A stretch of DNA of 64,000 nt, taken from assembly GCA_911728435.2 (NCBI GenBank), contig OU452213.1, forward strand, positions 6,489,834 through 6,553,833, in the 5' to 3' direction. Origin of the DNA: Apoderus coryli. Lineage: Eukaryota > Arthropoda > Insecta > Coleoptera > Attelabidae. Below the pieces are notes generated by a model. The model did not search any database. It saw nothing but the letters and a program-made list of their open reading frames with translations, and was not told the origin of the DNA. Below are positions 44,922 through 55,109 of this stretch, in pieces (position 1 is the stretch's first letter; each line of letters opens with the position of its first letter). Both the position numbers and the translations under genes were made by a program.

Positions 44922-46130
44922 TTTCAATAATTTTATTAATGCTGTTTACTAAGGACCAGTTTTGTCCTAAAATTTTCAAACTCGAATTTCTCGAAAACCT
45001 TCAAGTTTTTCGAGAAAAAAGAAGTATGCCTTTTTTATGTAGAAAACTTTATATTATCACATTTTTGACTCAAAATGAATAAAAATCCCAAGGAAAAAAA
45101 GATAGGTTATAATTAAGGAAAGGTTCCCCCCCGTTTACCCGCCTATGGTCATCCTTTTTTATTCAAGTTCATGTCAGTTTACGACATTTAACTAGGTGAA
45201 TAAATATTCTACATTTGATTAATTTATCTTTACTCGTTTCGAAAATATTTAAAAGAAATCGTCCTCAGGCAGTCATCTTTAACCCCTGTATCTTTGAAAA
45301 TAAGGACTTTTCGAAAAATTACAATTTAGGTTTTTTCATGAGCTTTTTTTGGTACACCTTGTATGTACCTACACATTTATAATAATTTGGCCTTTATTTT
45401 ATGGCTACTGGTGGAAAATGTCACATTCTGACAAGGTTGTATGAAAATTTATATTTTAAGACAAATGCACAATGTTTGGTCATTTACGCCTTGCGTGCAC
45501 TCAATCCTGAGACACACGGTATATAATACACTTCTCAAAATTATTGTTTCATTAGTAATAATCTAACATTTCCAATTGAATCAAGTAAGGCCTAGTAAAT
45601 CATGAGTTTTGCCAACAAATAGGTTAATAAGTGGCAATCCGGTCACGAAATCATAATATTCTTCTGTGTGATGCTCTATGTTAGTATGTACCTATATATA
45701 GGGGCTAGAAGAGGTAATTGAGCACGAATTATTAACAGCTTACAGTGTGGCATTCAACATAGGATGCAAAAATTCACTTTACTAAGATTTAAAAATTAAG
45801 TTTTCATACTTTTTTCACCAGTTCATAGACAACTTTAAAGTTCATATATAGCAATATTATATTATACAGGGTTAAATAAAAAACAAAAATTGTTTGATAG
45901 ACTATTTGACAATTTTGGTTCCAAATTATTTGATATTTATTAATTGTTTTTGTTGTGATTCGACTAAATATGTTTGTGAACTTAGGTACCGGAAAAAGCT
46001 GAAATAATTCCTACCTTGATAGGCGTTGAGACTGCTTTCCACCGGTACCGGTTCACTGGTATGAAATGGTTGCACAATGCAAGAGAAAAGTGTGAAATTT
46101 AGGAATTTGATTAATATGCACTTTCCACAA
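44922..46130. other. AT-rich region with scattered element-end strings
   Basis: GGTACACCTTGTATG (45349) and ATATACAGGGTTAAAT (45862) resemble degenerate CAGGGTG-type termini. No gene recognised. Confidence 0.4.
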
Positions 46131-46137
46131 TCTATAC

Positions 46138-46232
46138 TGGACGACGCGACGCGACGTTCCGTGACCGACTTGTCCTTTTTTCGTACGCCACGGCGTACGA
46201 AGGACAAGTCGGTCACGGAACGTGCGCCGTCC
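46138..46232. repeat. GC-rich near-perfect palindrome
   Basis: ACGTTCCGTGACCGACTTGT (from 46154) pairs with ACAAGTCGGTCACGGAACGT (to 46223). A nested inner dyad TCGTACGCC/GGCGTACGA sits at the centre, offset by a small T-run bulge. Outside, GGACGACGC pairs loosely with GCGCCGTCC. The two arms are identical over about 32 bp. Coding-looking frames on both strands come from this symmetry and are not genes. Confidence 0.95.
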
Positions 46233-47469
46233 CAATGCGCATGTCCTCTTCCCGATAGGATACAAAATACAGCAGTTTCCAGTATATATTTTATTTTAAT
46301 TTGAAGAAACAATAATCATAGAATAAGTAAGCTTCGCTAACCAGAAGTTTATCTTCGTGTAAATAGCATTGATTTGTATGGGATTTCTTGAAACTCGCGC
46401 AGATTTTGTGCGCATCATAGTATTGTTCACAATATCAAACAAGCGGGCAATAAATTCTGTACTAACAATTAAAATAGTACAAAATTTTACATAAGCGGAA
46501 TATTTTCGAGCAACTTTCGCAATAAAAAAAAATATGTTTAATTTAAAAAAACTTTATTATAATAATATTTATTTCTGTCTCATTCGTACTCATGTACATA
46601 GACCCGTCGGTAGCCAAAAGTACAAAAATAAAAGTATAAAATACGTATGACTAATAATAAAAACATAATAATAGCTACATAAATATCTACAAATCAACAA
46701 TAAACAATTTAAACAAAACAGAATGACATCATTGTACAACATTATTTAGAAATTTTTGCAAATGTGTTGTCAATTAGAATGTTTTTTACTCACCATATCA
46801 TATTATATTTATATAATATATGTATATGGGTTCTGTTTCGTGAATTTTTTTTAATTCCCCCGGAAAAACGTGTTTTCAGTCATTTATATGTAAATAAGTA
46901 GTTTTAAAAAAATGTCTCTCGGTCTGTATCCCCGATAACTAAAAAACCACTTAACAAATTTGGCACAAAAATACTACAAGATATTATGCAGGTGCTGATT
47001 AACTTGGGCGTATTTAAGGGGTTTTAAAAGGTTAAAAAAATCATACTTCAACTTATTTTTTTTGGTTTAATAGAGTATAACCTAACACATTAACCATAAA
47101 ATTAGATTAGATGGCATAGTGTAAAAAGGGGTTAAAAACTTAAAAAAATATATATTTCCAAAACATAGAAGAAATATTGCCTAGTTATTTATAGCTTTGA
47201 TAGAATATAACCTATGAAATGTATCATAAAAACGTGCTTACCAATCCATTCCTTATTAGTGGAAAAGGGTTCAAAATTAAAAAAATTCCTAGGCTTGAAT
47301 AAATAATATGGAATAATTTAAATAGAAATAAAAAATAGCTGTCTACAATAAAAAAAATATAGCTTGTCATCAAGAGTCTTAGGAAAAAGATAAATGACAA
47401 AAAGGTCACAGAAATATTACTTTTACACTTAAATTTGGAGACTCATGCCTCGACGGCAACAGTTTATTT

Positions 47470-48383
47470 TTCCTTAACATTTCTCTCAGTCTGACAAACC
47501 CTGATTATATCCTCTGGAATACTTTGGCGATTTTTTAAGGAATTTGGGCGCGGTAAATATAATACGGTCTTTCTGGTTGCACCCCATTTTGCTGTGAGAA
47601 AGCTAAAAAGTTGGATCCTTGATCGCCCACTATACCCCGCACATTAAGGCTAATTAAATTAATTTTTTTATTGTTTGAAATATAATATCTTTCAAATATT
47701 CAACTTTACATGAATTGTGGTTTTGTGGTTAAAAAAATGCTAAAAAAAGTTTCTTGTAAGTGTTTTTAGTTTAGATCCAAGAAAATATACAGTTACGGCA
47801 AATTTATAGAACTCACTTGTATATCTCTGACCTTTCAATGATTTCTTCGATAAATTATACTGCATAATAACAAAATTAGCCAAGCCTTCCTTAAAATTAG
47901 TTTTAACAAACTCAATATAATCTTCTTTATCGAATGGTCTGTTCGAAAGTTCCGGTAATTCTATCGAACTTTCTTTTAAGGTTCTGCACCTCCATTTTCA
48001 AGGCTTTTTTCTTGGATATTGCTCAGATGTAATTTAGAATTTCATCTAATACCTACATGAAGATAGAATTTGTAGTTAAAAGGAGCTTACTATCAAAAGG
48101 GTTTTTTTCCAAATTCAAGTCATCAAAAACCAGACATTTTCTCCTCAAAATGTTCACTACAAACTTTGCGGTTAAACACTTTTTCCGGTTCGTTCGATAT
48201 CAAGTCTAACCTGCCAATGTTTTCCACCCATTGAAGTTGCCTTGAAAATTATTTAAAAAATATAGCTAAAACATTCAACATTTTGTGTAAGTACATTACA
48301 TACCTTATTGGATCACTCGGAATTTTGAAATATCTTATTAACTTTCCAGTTTTGTGGCTGTTGTTACTTCAATAATTTGGCAT
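47470..48383 (-). pseudogene. P-element/THAP9-like transposase with intron
   Basis: Minus-strand gene. Exon 1 (48383-48304) starts MPNY, a stop codon where a zinc Cys is expected, then SNNSHKTGKLIRYFKIPSDP and IR. A 63-bp intron (48303-48241) has GT (AAGGTATGT) and AG (TTTTCAAG) ends. Exon 2 joins in frame: QLQWVENIGRLDLISNEPEK then VFNRKVCSEHFEEK, the Trp and C-x2-H part of a THAP zinc finger. Frames then break. LPELSNRPFDKEDYIEFVKT and KSLKGQRYTSEFYKFAVTVY followed by FLGSK (about 47960-47755) form the conserved block after the coiled coil. SLNVRGIVGDQGSNFLAFSQ (about 47650-47590) carries the DQGSN catalytic Asp, followed by GVQPERPYYIY. First zinc Cys pair lost, several stops: dead. Intron-bearing THAP transposase genes are known for this superfamily. 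Confidence 0.88.
48241..48303 (-). other. 63-bp intron in THAP domain
   Basis: Donor GTATGT and acceptor TTTTCAAG are consensus-like. Removal restores a continuous THAP reading frame (SDPIR|QLQWVENIG). It is short, typical of small insect introns. Confidence 0.75.
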
Positions 48384-49129
48384 TGTCTTTCACCACACCA
48401 AATATTTATGTAGGTACACAATTATTAATCTATGATTTCACTAACAGTTAATTAAATAAACACTATTACACTATTGTTCTTAAAACTAGAATTAAATAAA
48501 TCTTATAACCAAATAACTAATAAAAATGGAAAAACGTTGAAAACTTTTTAGAAAATGGAATAAACGAATGTAAACAATCATTAATATTCGTCCATATTGG
48601 AATTTTACCCAATTCGACAGCTTGCGCACAAAATCGCGCGAACAAACACAAAATCCCATCCAAATCGTCAAGTAAAACTTCTGGTTAGCGTAGCTTTCTT
48701 ATTCTATGCAATAATTAAGAAACGATGTATTGTATTGCTGTAATTTTACGTACGAGGGCATGTTCAAATGTATAACCAACAAGTAGAAAATAGCAAGATC
48801 TACGGAAATTAAACACTTTAAATATATTGATATACTGAGCAAAAGTGTGCAGTAACATGAATGCGTTTAAGAACTGCATATTTTGTTATGTTGAATTGAA
48901 TTCTAAAACTTTTGTTTTTGTTAATTTTATCCGAGTTACGAAACCTTCATGAAGTATTTTGGCCACTTTTTTTCCTGCGAACAAGTTAGGTGTACCTAAC
49001 TATTCCTCAGTATTAAAAATTTAATTTCATTTGTGAAATTCGACAACTTTTTAAGACTTTTGCAGACACCCTGTATGTCAGATGTGTGATTCTCTATTCT
49101 TGATCATGGCGTTCATTTCAGTGTTCTAA

Positions 49130-49885
49130 CATTCAACTTTTACTTACTTCCATAATTGATGTGGCTATTGAATTCAACAAACCTTCTACGCATCTTCTAG
49201 CTTCCGCTTTTAAACATTTCCTGACCCGACTGACATTTTCTTCATCTCTCAATTTTAGTATTTCCGTTGTATAATTATATTGGTTATAAAAATTGGGCCA
49301 GTCTTTTACAATTCCACTAAAATACGGTAAATCTATACTAATAGTCTGTCGTAGTGATATTTTCTCTATATTTTCTTCATTTTTATTTCTAATATCTACT
49401 GTATTACAATCTACACGTGTATCAACCGTATTCTTACGTTCACGATCATTATTTGTTAACCATTTACCTAATTCTACTATATTTCTATCTAATTCTGTAC
49501 ATACCGATGATCCTATTTGACTTAGATGCATTTGTAGTTCTAATTCTATAATTTCTTTTTCCTTTTCATAAAGTGCCTTTTGTTGTAGCTTTTCACGTTC
49601 TATACGTTCTTTTTCTTGTTGTTTTTCTCGTTCTATACGTTGTTTTTCTCGTACTATACGTTCTTTTTCCAAAACTGCTAGTTTTTTCTTTGCTTCCAAT
49701 TTTAATAGTTGTACTTATCGTGAAGACATTTCAGATCGTTTGCTGCTTGATTTCGTAGCACTTCTGGCTTCATATTCTTCTGTTCTATTCGAAAATCCTT
49801 TTAATTCTTCTATATTGTTTAAACTATTAATTTTTTGTGAAGTTTCGTCTTGAATATTTTTGTCTGGCATCACTTTTTTATAATT
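49130..49885 (-). pseudogene. BEL/Pao LTR retrotransposon gag remnant
   Basis: The N-terminal frame begins at MPDKNIQDETSQ (about 49870) and ends ARSATKSSSKRSEMSSR with a TAA stop near 49715. The next frame continues LEAKKKLAVLEKERIVREKQ into a highly charged Lys/Glu/Arg coiled coil (to about 49560). DLPYFSGIVKDWPNFYNQYN, DEENVSRVRKCLKAEARRCV and EGLLNS follow, the DUF1759-type gag domain of BEL/Pao elements (LPKFSG..W..F...F, then LxxCLxGxAxxxVxxLL). The gene stops at 49130 without protease or RT, so only the 5' part of the element survives. 49886-50560 may be its leader or LTR, but I could not delimit repeats. Confidence 0.85.
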
Positions 49886-49909
49886 TTTTAAATTTTCACT
49901 ATAAAACAA

Positions 49910-50740
49910 CTTATAAACTGCTTTTCCAAGTACTGTTTTTAATGCTCAAGGACCAAATGTTTTGGCTGTATTGAAACTATGATATTTTCTTTTAAATACT
50001 GCCGTTTTTACTATTTTTGTCAAGCCATTTTATTTTGACAATCTCACTATTCAAACTATTAACAATCCATTATATCAAATCAAACTATATATAGAGTATT
50101 ATTTTAAATTACAACTATAACAAATCAAACTCAAACAAACATACGAAGCATTAATTTAAATCACAACAATATCCATTATACAGAATGATTCAACTTTTAA
50201 TCCGGAAACTTGATCAGCATTTAGGGCCGTGGCTAATATCTAGTCTTTTTGTACCAAATCTATGGATAACTAAAATATGCGAGTGCTATCCTGTATATAA
50301 AAATATGAAACCTCGCATTTTGCTGGGAGCTCTGACCCACCACTGTACTACTTTGAATGAGAGTATTATTACTCCTCATAGAATCCGGTGTTATGTCGTT
50401 ATACACTTACATTATTGGCATTCTTATATTTTACGACTGCTTTAAATAAGTGTTTAGTTTGTTTTGTTATATTTTTATGAAGAATAGGTTGGTATGTAAT
50501 AGATTTTCTAACAATTTCACACGTGTTTTAAATGCATTATCAGCTGTTTTCTGCATTTAAATTTATTGCAAATTAAAAACTTCTTTGTGATTTCGGGCAA
50601 CTAGCTCATACTCATTAGACGACGGAATTTCAACAATTAGTTGTAGTAAAGTGTTTGATCCTTGAAGCAAGGTTTCCAGATGTTTTTTTTTAACGAAAAG
50701 CTAATAAGAAAAAAATAATAGTTTATAACAGAAAGTTCTC
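49910..50740. other. AT-rich region, possible LTR or leader of the BEL/Pao remnant
   Basis: Lies immediately upstream (minus sense) of gag. No second LTR copy exists in the window to define borders. The frame at 50185-50445 has no recognised domain. Confidence 0.3.
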
Positions 50741-50749
50741 TGGCAGGTC

Positions 50750-50965
50750 ACAATTCATTTGCCAAAATTTACGATCACATCTGAGCACAGTTGTGTGTCG
50801 AATCTTATTTTCCAATTCTGGAATTGTTTGGTGATGGTTGACATATATGCCTTACTTTTAATGTAACCCCACAAAAAGAAGTCTAGCGGCGATAGACCAC
50901 AAGACCTAAGCGGCCAATTAACAGCCCCATTCCTTGAAAGAAGAAAGAACTTTGACGTACGGTCT
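50750..50965 (-). pseudogene. mariner-like (DUF4817-type) transposase C-terminal remnant
   Basis: The minus strand reads NGAVNWPLRSCGLSPLDFFL followed by WGYIKSKAYMSTITKQFQNW. This is the conserved third-Asp block (NWPPRSCDLTPLDFFLWGYxKSxVY) and following helix. GLSPLD keeps the catalytic Asp. The frame runs about 60 codons before a stop; upstream catalytic parts are absent. Confidence 0.8.
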
Positions 50966-51116
50966 CAATATTATCAACGTTCTGGTACTCTCATATCTTG
51001 CACAGACGCAGTACTTTCAAATTTGCGAACAATATTGCAAATAGTTTTGTCCCAATGGGCGATTTTGTACACCGAAATAATCACGAATGTAAACACGTTG
51101 CTCTATTATATAAGTA

Positions 51117-52445
51117 CGAGGTATGTTTTTTAAGTAAGTACCGTTTTGGAATTAAAAAAAGACGTGCAAAGATATCGCAATAATTTTATTTTTACATGAA
51201 AGCCTGTACCTTAATCTACTTTTCTACATAATTTCCGTGAATATTGAGGCACTTGTCATAACGTGGCACCAGTTTTTGAATACCCTCCTCAAAAAATTCT
51301 GCCGCCTGACTTGTTAACCACTGTATCACAAATGTTTTGACTTCGTTATCGTCTTCAAGACGCTGACCACCCAGGTGTTTTTTCAAGTGCAGGAACAAAT
51401 GGTAGTCGCTGGGCGCCAGATCAGGGCTGTATGGAGGATGATCTAGAGTTTCCCATTTAAAAGATTTGATGAGATCTTTGGTCCGATTAGCCACATGTGG
51501 ACGGGCATTGTCATGCAGCCAAAACGATACCCTTACTCAACTTGCCACGTCTTTTGTTCTGGATTGCACGACGCAGATTGTTCAATGTCTCACAATAAGA
51601 CGCTGCATTGATTGTCTCATTACGAGGCAGAAACTCCACTAGCAATACTCATTTTCTGTCCCAAAAAACTGTGCCCATGATTTTCCGGGCAGAAATTGTT
51701 TGCTTAAACTTCACTCTTTTGGGTGATGATGAATGTCGCCATTCCATGGATTGTTGTTTCGATTCTGGTGTGACGTGGGCCACCCATGTTTCGTCACCAG
51801 TAACAATTTGGTCTAAAAAATCTTCACCTTTATTGTGGTACCGCTCAAGGAAAGTCAATGCACTGCCTAATCGTTGGGTTTTGTGCAAATCCGTCAACAT
51901 TTTTGGAACCCAACGTGAACACAATTTCCGGTAATTCAAGTTCTCGGTCACAATGCGATACAAAACACTACGAGAATATTGAGGAAAGCAGTCGCACATT
52001 GATGAAATTGTAAAGCGTCTGTTTTATCTCACCTTTTCCTCCACTTTCTGCACCAAATCTTCATTAACGACCGAAGGACGCCCACTCCGTTCTTCATCAT
52101 GCACATTTGTGCGGCCATCTTTAAATGCTCTCACCCATTTCCTTACAATTCCATCACTTATAATGTTTTGTCCGTAAACTTCACAGATCTCACGATGAAT
52201 ATCGATCGGTTTTACGCCTTTAGCACTAAGAAATTGTATAACAGCCCGTACTTCACAATAGGCGGGACTCACGATTGGCGGAGGCATCTTAAACACTCAG
52301 TAAACAACGTATACAATGAGGAATCAGACTGTAATGGCGTCAGTGCGTAGACAAGAGATGTAGGTAACCAGCGCGCATGCGCGGAACGCCGACCGTAGCG
52401 CTGCGGCGACGGAATCGCAAAACGGTACTAAAAAAACGTGCCTCG
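51117..52445 (-). mobile_element. full-length but dead mariner element
   Basis: A 1329-bp element bounded by CGAGGTATGTTTTTTAAGTA on the left and the matching reverse complement (CGAGGCACGTTTTTTTAGTA) on the right, with TA on both sides (51115-51116, 52446-52447). The length is typical of mariner (about 1.3 kb). Confidence 0.93.
51219..52296 (-). pseudogene. mariner transposase (DD34D), frameshifted
   Basis: Nearly the whole protein is present in three frames: 52296-52024 (HTH domain, CEVRAVIQFLSAKGVKPIDI, WVRAFKDGRTNVHDEERSGR); 51999-51649 (VLYRIVTENLNYRKLCSRWV, first catalytic Asp in IVTGDETWVAHVTPESKQQS, KIMGTVFWDRK then a stop); and, after further breaks, the second Asp box DNARPHVANR in a shifted frame and 51494-51219 (SPDLAPSDYHLFLHLKKHLG with the third Asp, and the NIHGNYVEK terminus). 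I see a stop or frameshift near 52022, a stop near 51648 and a one-base shift near 51510. All three catalytic Asp codons survive, so it decayed after insertion. SETMAR-like mariners are its closest family resemblance. Confidence 0.93.
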
Positions 52446-52449
52446 TATA

Positions 52450-53530
52450 TCGCTCCATGGTTAAAATTGTACCGGAGTGTACTTCAAATAAAGCAAAACC
52501 AAAGTTATCGAAATATTTCTGATAACAAAATATAAACAAACATTGGGAACCTCTTAATTGAACACCCTTTACCTAATGCCTCGTGTAATCATGAACATGA
52601 TAAACAAATTGCCTCAGCTCGAAGATGTTGTAAGAAACTTTCAGTTTCACAGTTTAGAGAGGGAATTATCAAAAATCTGCCACCGACAACAGAATGACAT
52701 TTTATTAAAGAAGTAGGTACAAGTGGCCGTCAGCCGTAGCTGTGTGATTTGCTACAAAAGCAAGCAGCTTGTTTTGAAAATTTAATGTTCTATTTTTACG
52801 AGTCTCTTCCATTTTCTTTCCTTTAAAGTTTAAATTCCCAAAAACCCGCTCCTAACTGTTATTGACTTCATAAAGCTCAATTTATGTCGGAAGATCCACC
52901 ATTTTAACTTAAGCCATTTCATTCGTAACGTGTTTCGTTAATAACTTAATACAATAAGTATACGTAGTGTATGTTCAGCCTTAAAATTAAGAATTTTTCA
53001 TCACACCCCCGTATATCAGCCTACGTAACAGTCGACGGTATCACGACGATACCACCGTCTTCTCTTCCTATGCAACCGTATTTCCTGCAAAAACAAAACC
53101 CTACCGCCAAAAGCAAAGCAGAGCAGCAAACGTTGTCGATGAGGATGATGATGATAATCATGATAATATACAAACGCCGCTCCACATTTATTGTGGCACG
53201 GTAGTCAGTTCGCGCATATGCAATGACTGACCTACCCGAACGCATTCGCTTAGCATTTCAGTAGTCGTGATCACACTCGGCGCGGTGCGGCCCTTCCACA
53301 AATCCTATCACGTAAGAAACTAAAGTAAAAACAATAATCCTATAACCAATAAACAATACCTTGGAGGGCCGCTTCTATAAATAAATGTGGGTTCACACTG
53401 TCGTTTAATTAAACTTGTTTTGCGTTACCGTATTATACCTAGTGATCTGATTTTTAATTAAAAAATTAATTATTTTAGATTATAAACATGTGATAACTTT
53501 ACTATAATAATATTGCACTAAACGGTAATA
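52450..53530. other. mixed-composition spacer with GC-richer patch
   Basis: 53000-53330 is richer in G and C and holds a (GAT)n run near 53140. A string TTCAGTAGTCGTGATCACAC near 53258 could be a transcription start (TCAGT initiator), but no coding exon follows. No transposon signature recognised. Confidence 0.3.
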
Positions 53531-53532
53531 TA

Positions 53533-53857
53533 CAGGGTGATTTTTAATTTTTGCGATTTTCTTTGATATGTTCGTTGCTATAAAAGTGAGCTAAAAATAG
53601 TTTTAACAAAGGTAAAGGGAATTAGGTACGTAGAATACAGTAGCGTTTTCAGAAAAATTTAATATATTTAATTTTGTAAATTTTCAAAGACAAAACTCAG
53701 TTAGTTAGTCTTCTTAACAAGAAAAGAGTCTTTTAATGTGTTTGTATAATAAGACGAATGTGGCTAGATATCTGGACCCTTGGCTTATTTATTTATTTGT
53801 TTATTCTCCAAATGACATTACAAAATATATAGTTTTTTGAGAATGGTAAACACTCTG
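53533..53857. mobile_element. possible 325-bp MITE with CAGGGTG/CACTCTG ends
   Basis: CAGGGTGATTTTTAA at the left and AAACACTCTG at the right, with TA at 53531-53532 and 53858-53859. Only about seven bases pair, with one mismatch. The LINE reading frame starts right after the right TA, so the right end could be accidental. Confidence 0.35.
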
Positions 53858-53859
53858 TA

Positions 53860-55094
53860 TTGACCACGACTGATTTGTCTAAGGCTTTTGACTGCATGTC
53901 CCATGATACCCTTCTGGAAAAGCTGTCTTTCTATGGAGTGAGGGGGATACCTTTGGGGTTGATTAAATCTTTCCTTTTTGAGAGACAGCAAGTGGTCGAG
54001 TTGAACGGTGAAACATCTTTTCTTAAAGAGGTGAGATATGGGGTGCCTCAGGGCTCTGTGCTTGGCCCATTACTTTTTATTATATACATTAATGATATCT
54101 CCCATTATATGTCAGATATCTCATTTCCGTCCCTTTTTGCAGATGATGCCAGTTTTGTGTCGAGTAGTTCAAGTTTTGACTATCTGAACACTATATCCCT
54201 TTCGATCTTGAATGCAGCCAAGAAATGGTTTGGTGCGAACGGGTTAAGGCTTAACGAGGACAAGTGCAATGTTCTGAAGCTGTCTTCTAATTTCTCCCAT
54301 ATCAGTGGTGACACTGTCAAAGTGCGTGGAGTCTATTTGGATGACAATCTTAACTGGTACTCTCACATCGAACACCTAAGTCGCAAGTTGTCCAGTGCTC
54401 TATTTTTGCTTAGACAGCTTGCGTGTTACTTAAATTTTCATGTCCTTAGAACGGCTTACTTTGGGGTTTTCCATTCACACTTGACTTACGCCATCGTGCT
54501 TTGGGGTGGTTCTTCGCACGCCTTGAGAATTTTCAGATTGCAAAAAAGGGCGGTCAAAATACTGGTTGGCGTTGGGCCACTTGACCATTGCAAGCCGCAT
54601 TTTGTACACCACGGTATAATATCATTGCCGTGTGTTTTTATCTATCATACCTTATTGGAGATCCATTCAATTCGGGATTCACTGCGGCCTCACTCTAGTA
54701 ATCATACCTACAGTACTCGGTCGGCTGATTTGTTGATCATTCCAAAATGTAGACTAACAAAATCTAAAAATAACTCTCTTAATTACAAATTTTATAATAA
54801 GGTACCGAAGCAGATTCGGTCGTTTAACTACAAAGTATTTAAAACTAAAATAAAGACATATTTGTTGAAGCACTGTTTTTACTCTGTCGATGAATTTCTT
54901 GAGAGTGATTGGTTGTAGAGTTCTTGATTCTTGTTGGCAATATTGCGTTGTTTTGTTTGCAGTATTGTCCTAATTGTTGTATATTGTCGTATATATTTTT
55001 ATGTGATTTGTATTTGTGTTGTATTTGTAAGTATTGTATTTATATTGACAAACCGTATTTTTCGAATATTGTAATAAACTATCTATCTATCTAT
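53860..55094 (+). pseudogene. Jockey-type LINE, 5'-truncated, RT frame still open
   Basis: 352 uninterrupted codons (53860-54918) start inside RT at TTDLSKAFDCMSHDTLLEKL (first Asp box) and continue with YGVPQGSVLGPLLFIIYIND, SLFADDASFVSSSSS (catalytic Asp pair), AAKKWFGANGLRLNEDKCNV, VKVRGVYLDDNLNWYSHIEH, FGVFHSHLTYAIVLWGGSSH and the C-terminus VFKTKIKTYLLKHCFYSVDE. The 3' UTR ends TAATAAACTATCTATCTATC, a (ATCT)n tail at 55076-55093. There is no ATG at the beginning: this is a 5'-truncated copy, not a gene. The lack of stops argues for a recent insertion; it is the youngest LINE here. Confidence 0.92.
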
Positions 55095-55109
55095 AAAAGT
55101 CGTCAATAA

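Larger units (their letters stand above)
46317..48708 (-). mobile_element. P-superfamily (THAP) DNA transposon, decayed
   Basis: A 2392-bp element beginning CATAGAATAAGTAAGCTTCG and ending, in reverse complement, CATAGAATAAGAAAGCTACG. The similarity between the two ends extends inward about 110 bp with gaps (CGCTAACCAGAAGTTT, ATGGGATTT, GATTTTGTGCGCA). It is flanked by a perfect 7-bp direct repeat CAATAAT (46310-46316 and 48709-48715). CA...TG termini and a 7-8-bp duplication fit the P superfamily, and the interior encodes THAP/P transposase pieces. The region 46500-47400 shows no coding match; the C-terminal half is lost or unrecognisable. Confidence 0.88.

Noticed and set aside
46077..46312. 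Overlapping open frames on both strands (70-128 codons)
   Set aside because: They arise from the GC-rich palindrome at 46138-46232, which is open in both directions by symmetry.
49293..49758. Plus-strand frames rich in Val/Leu/Phe
   Set aside because: They are the antisense of the Lys/Glu-rich BEL/Pao gag coiled coil.
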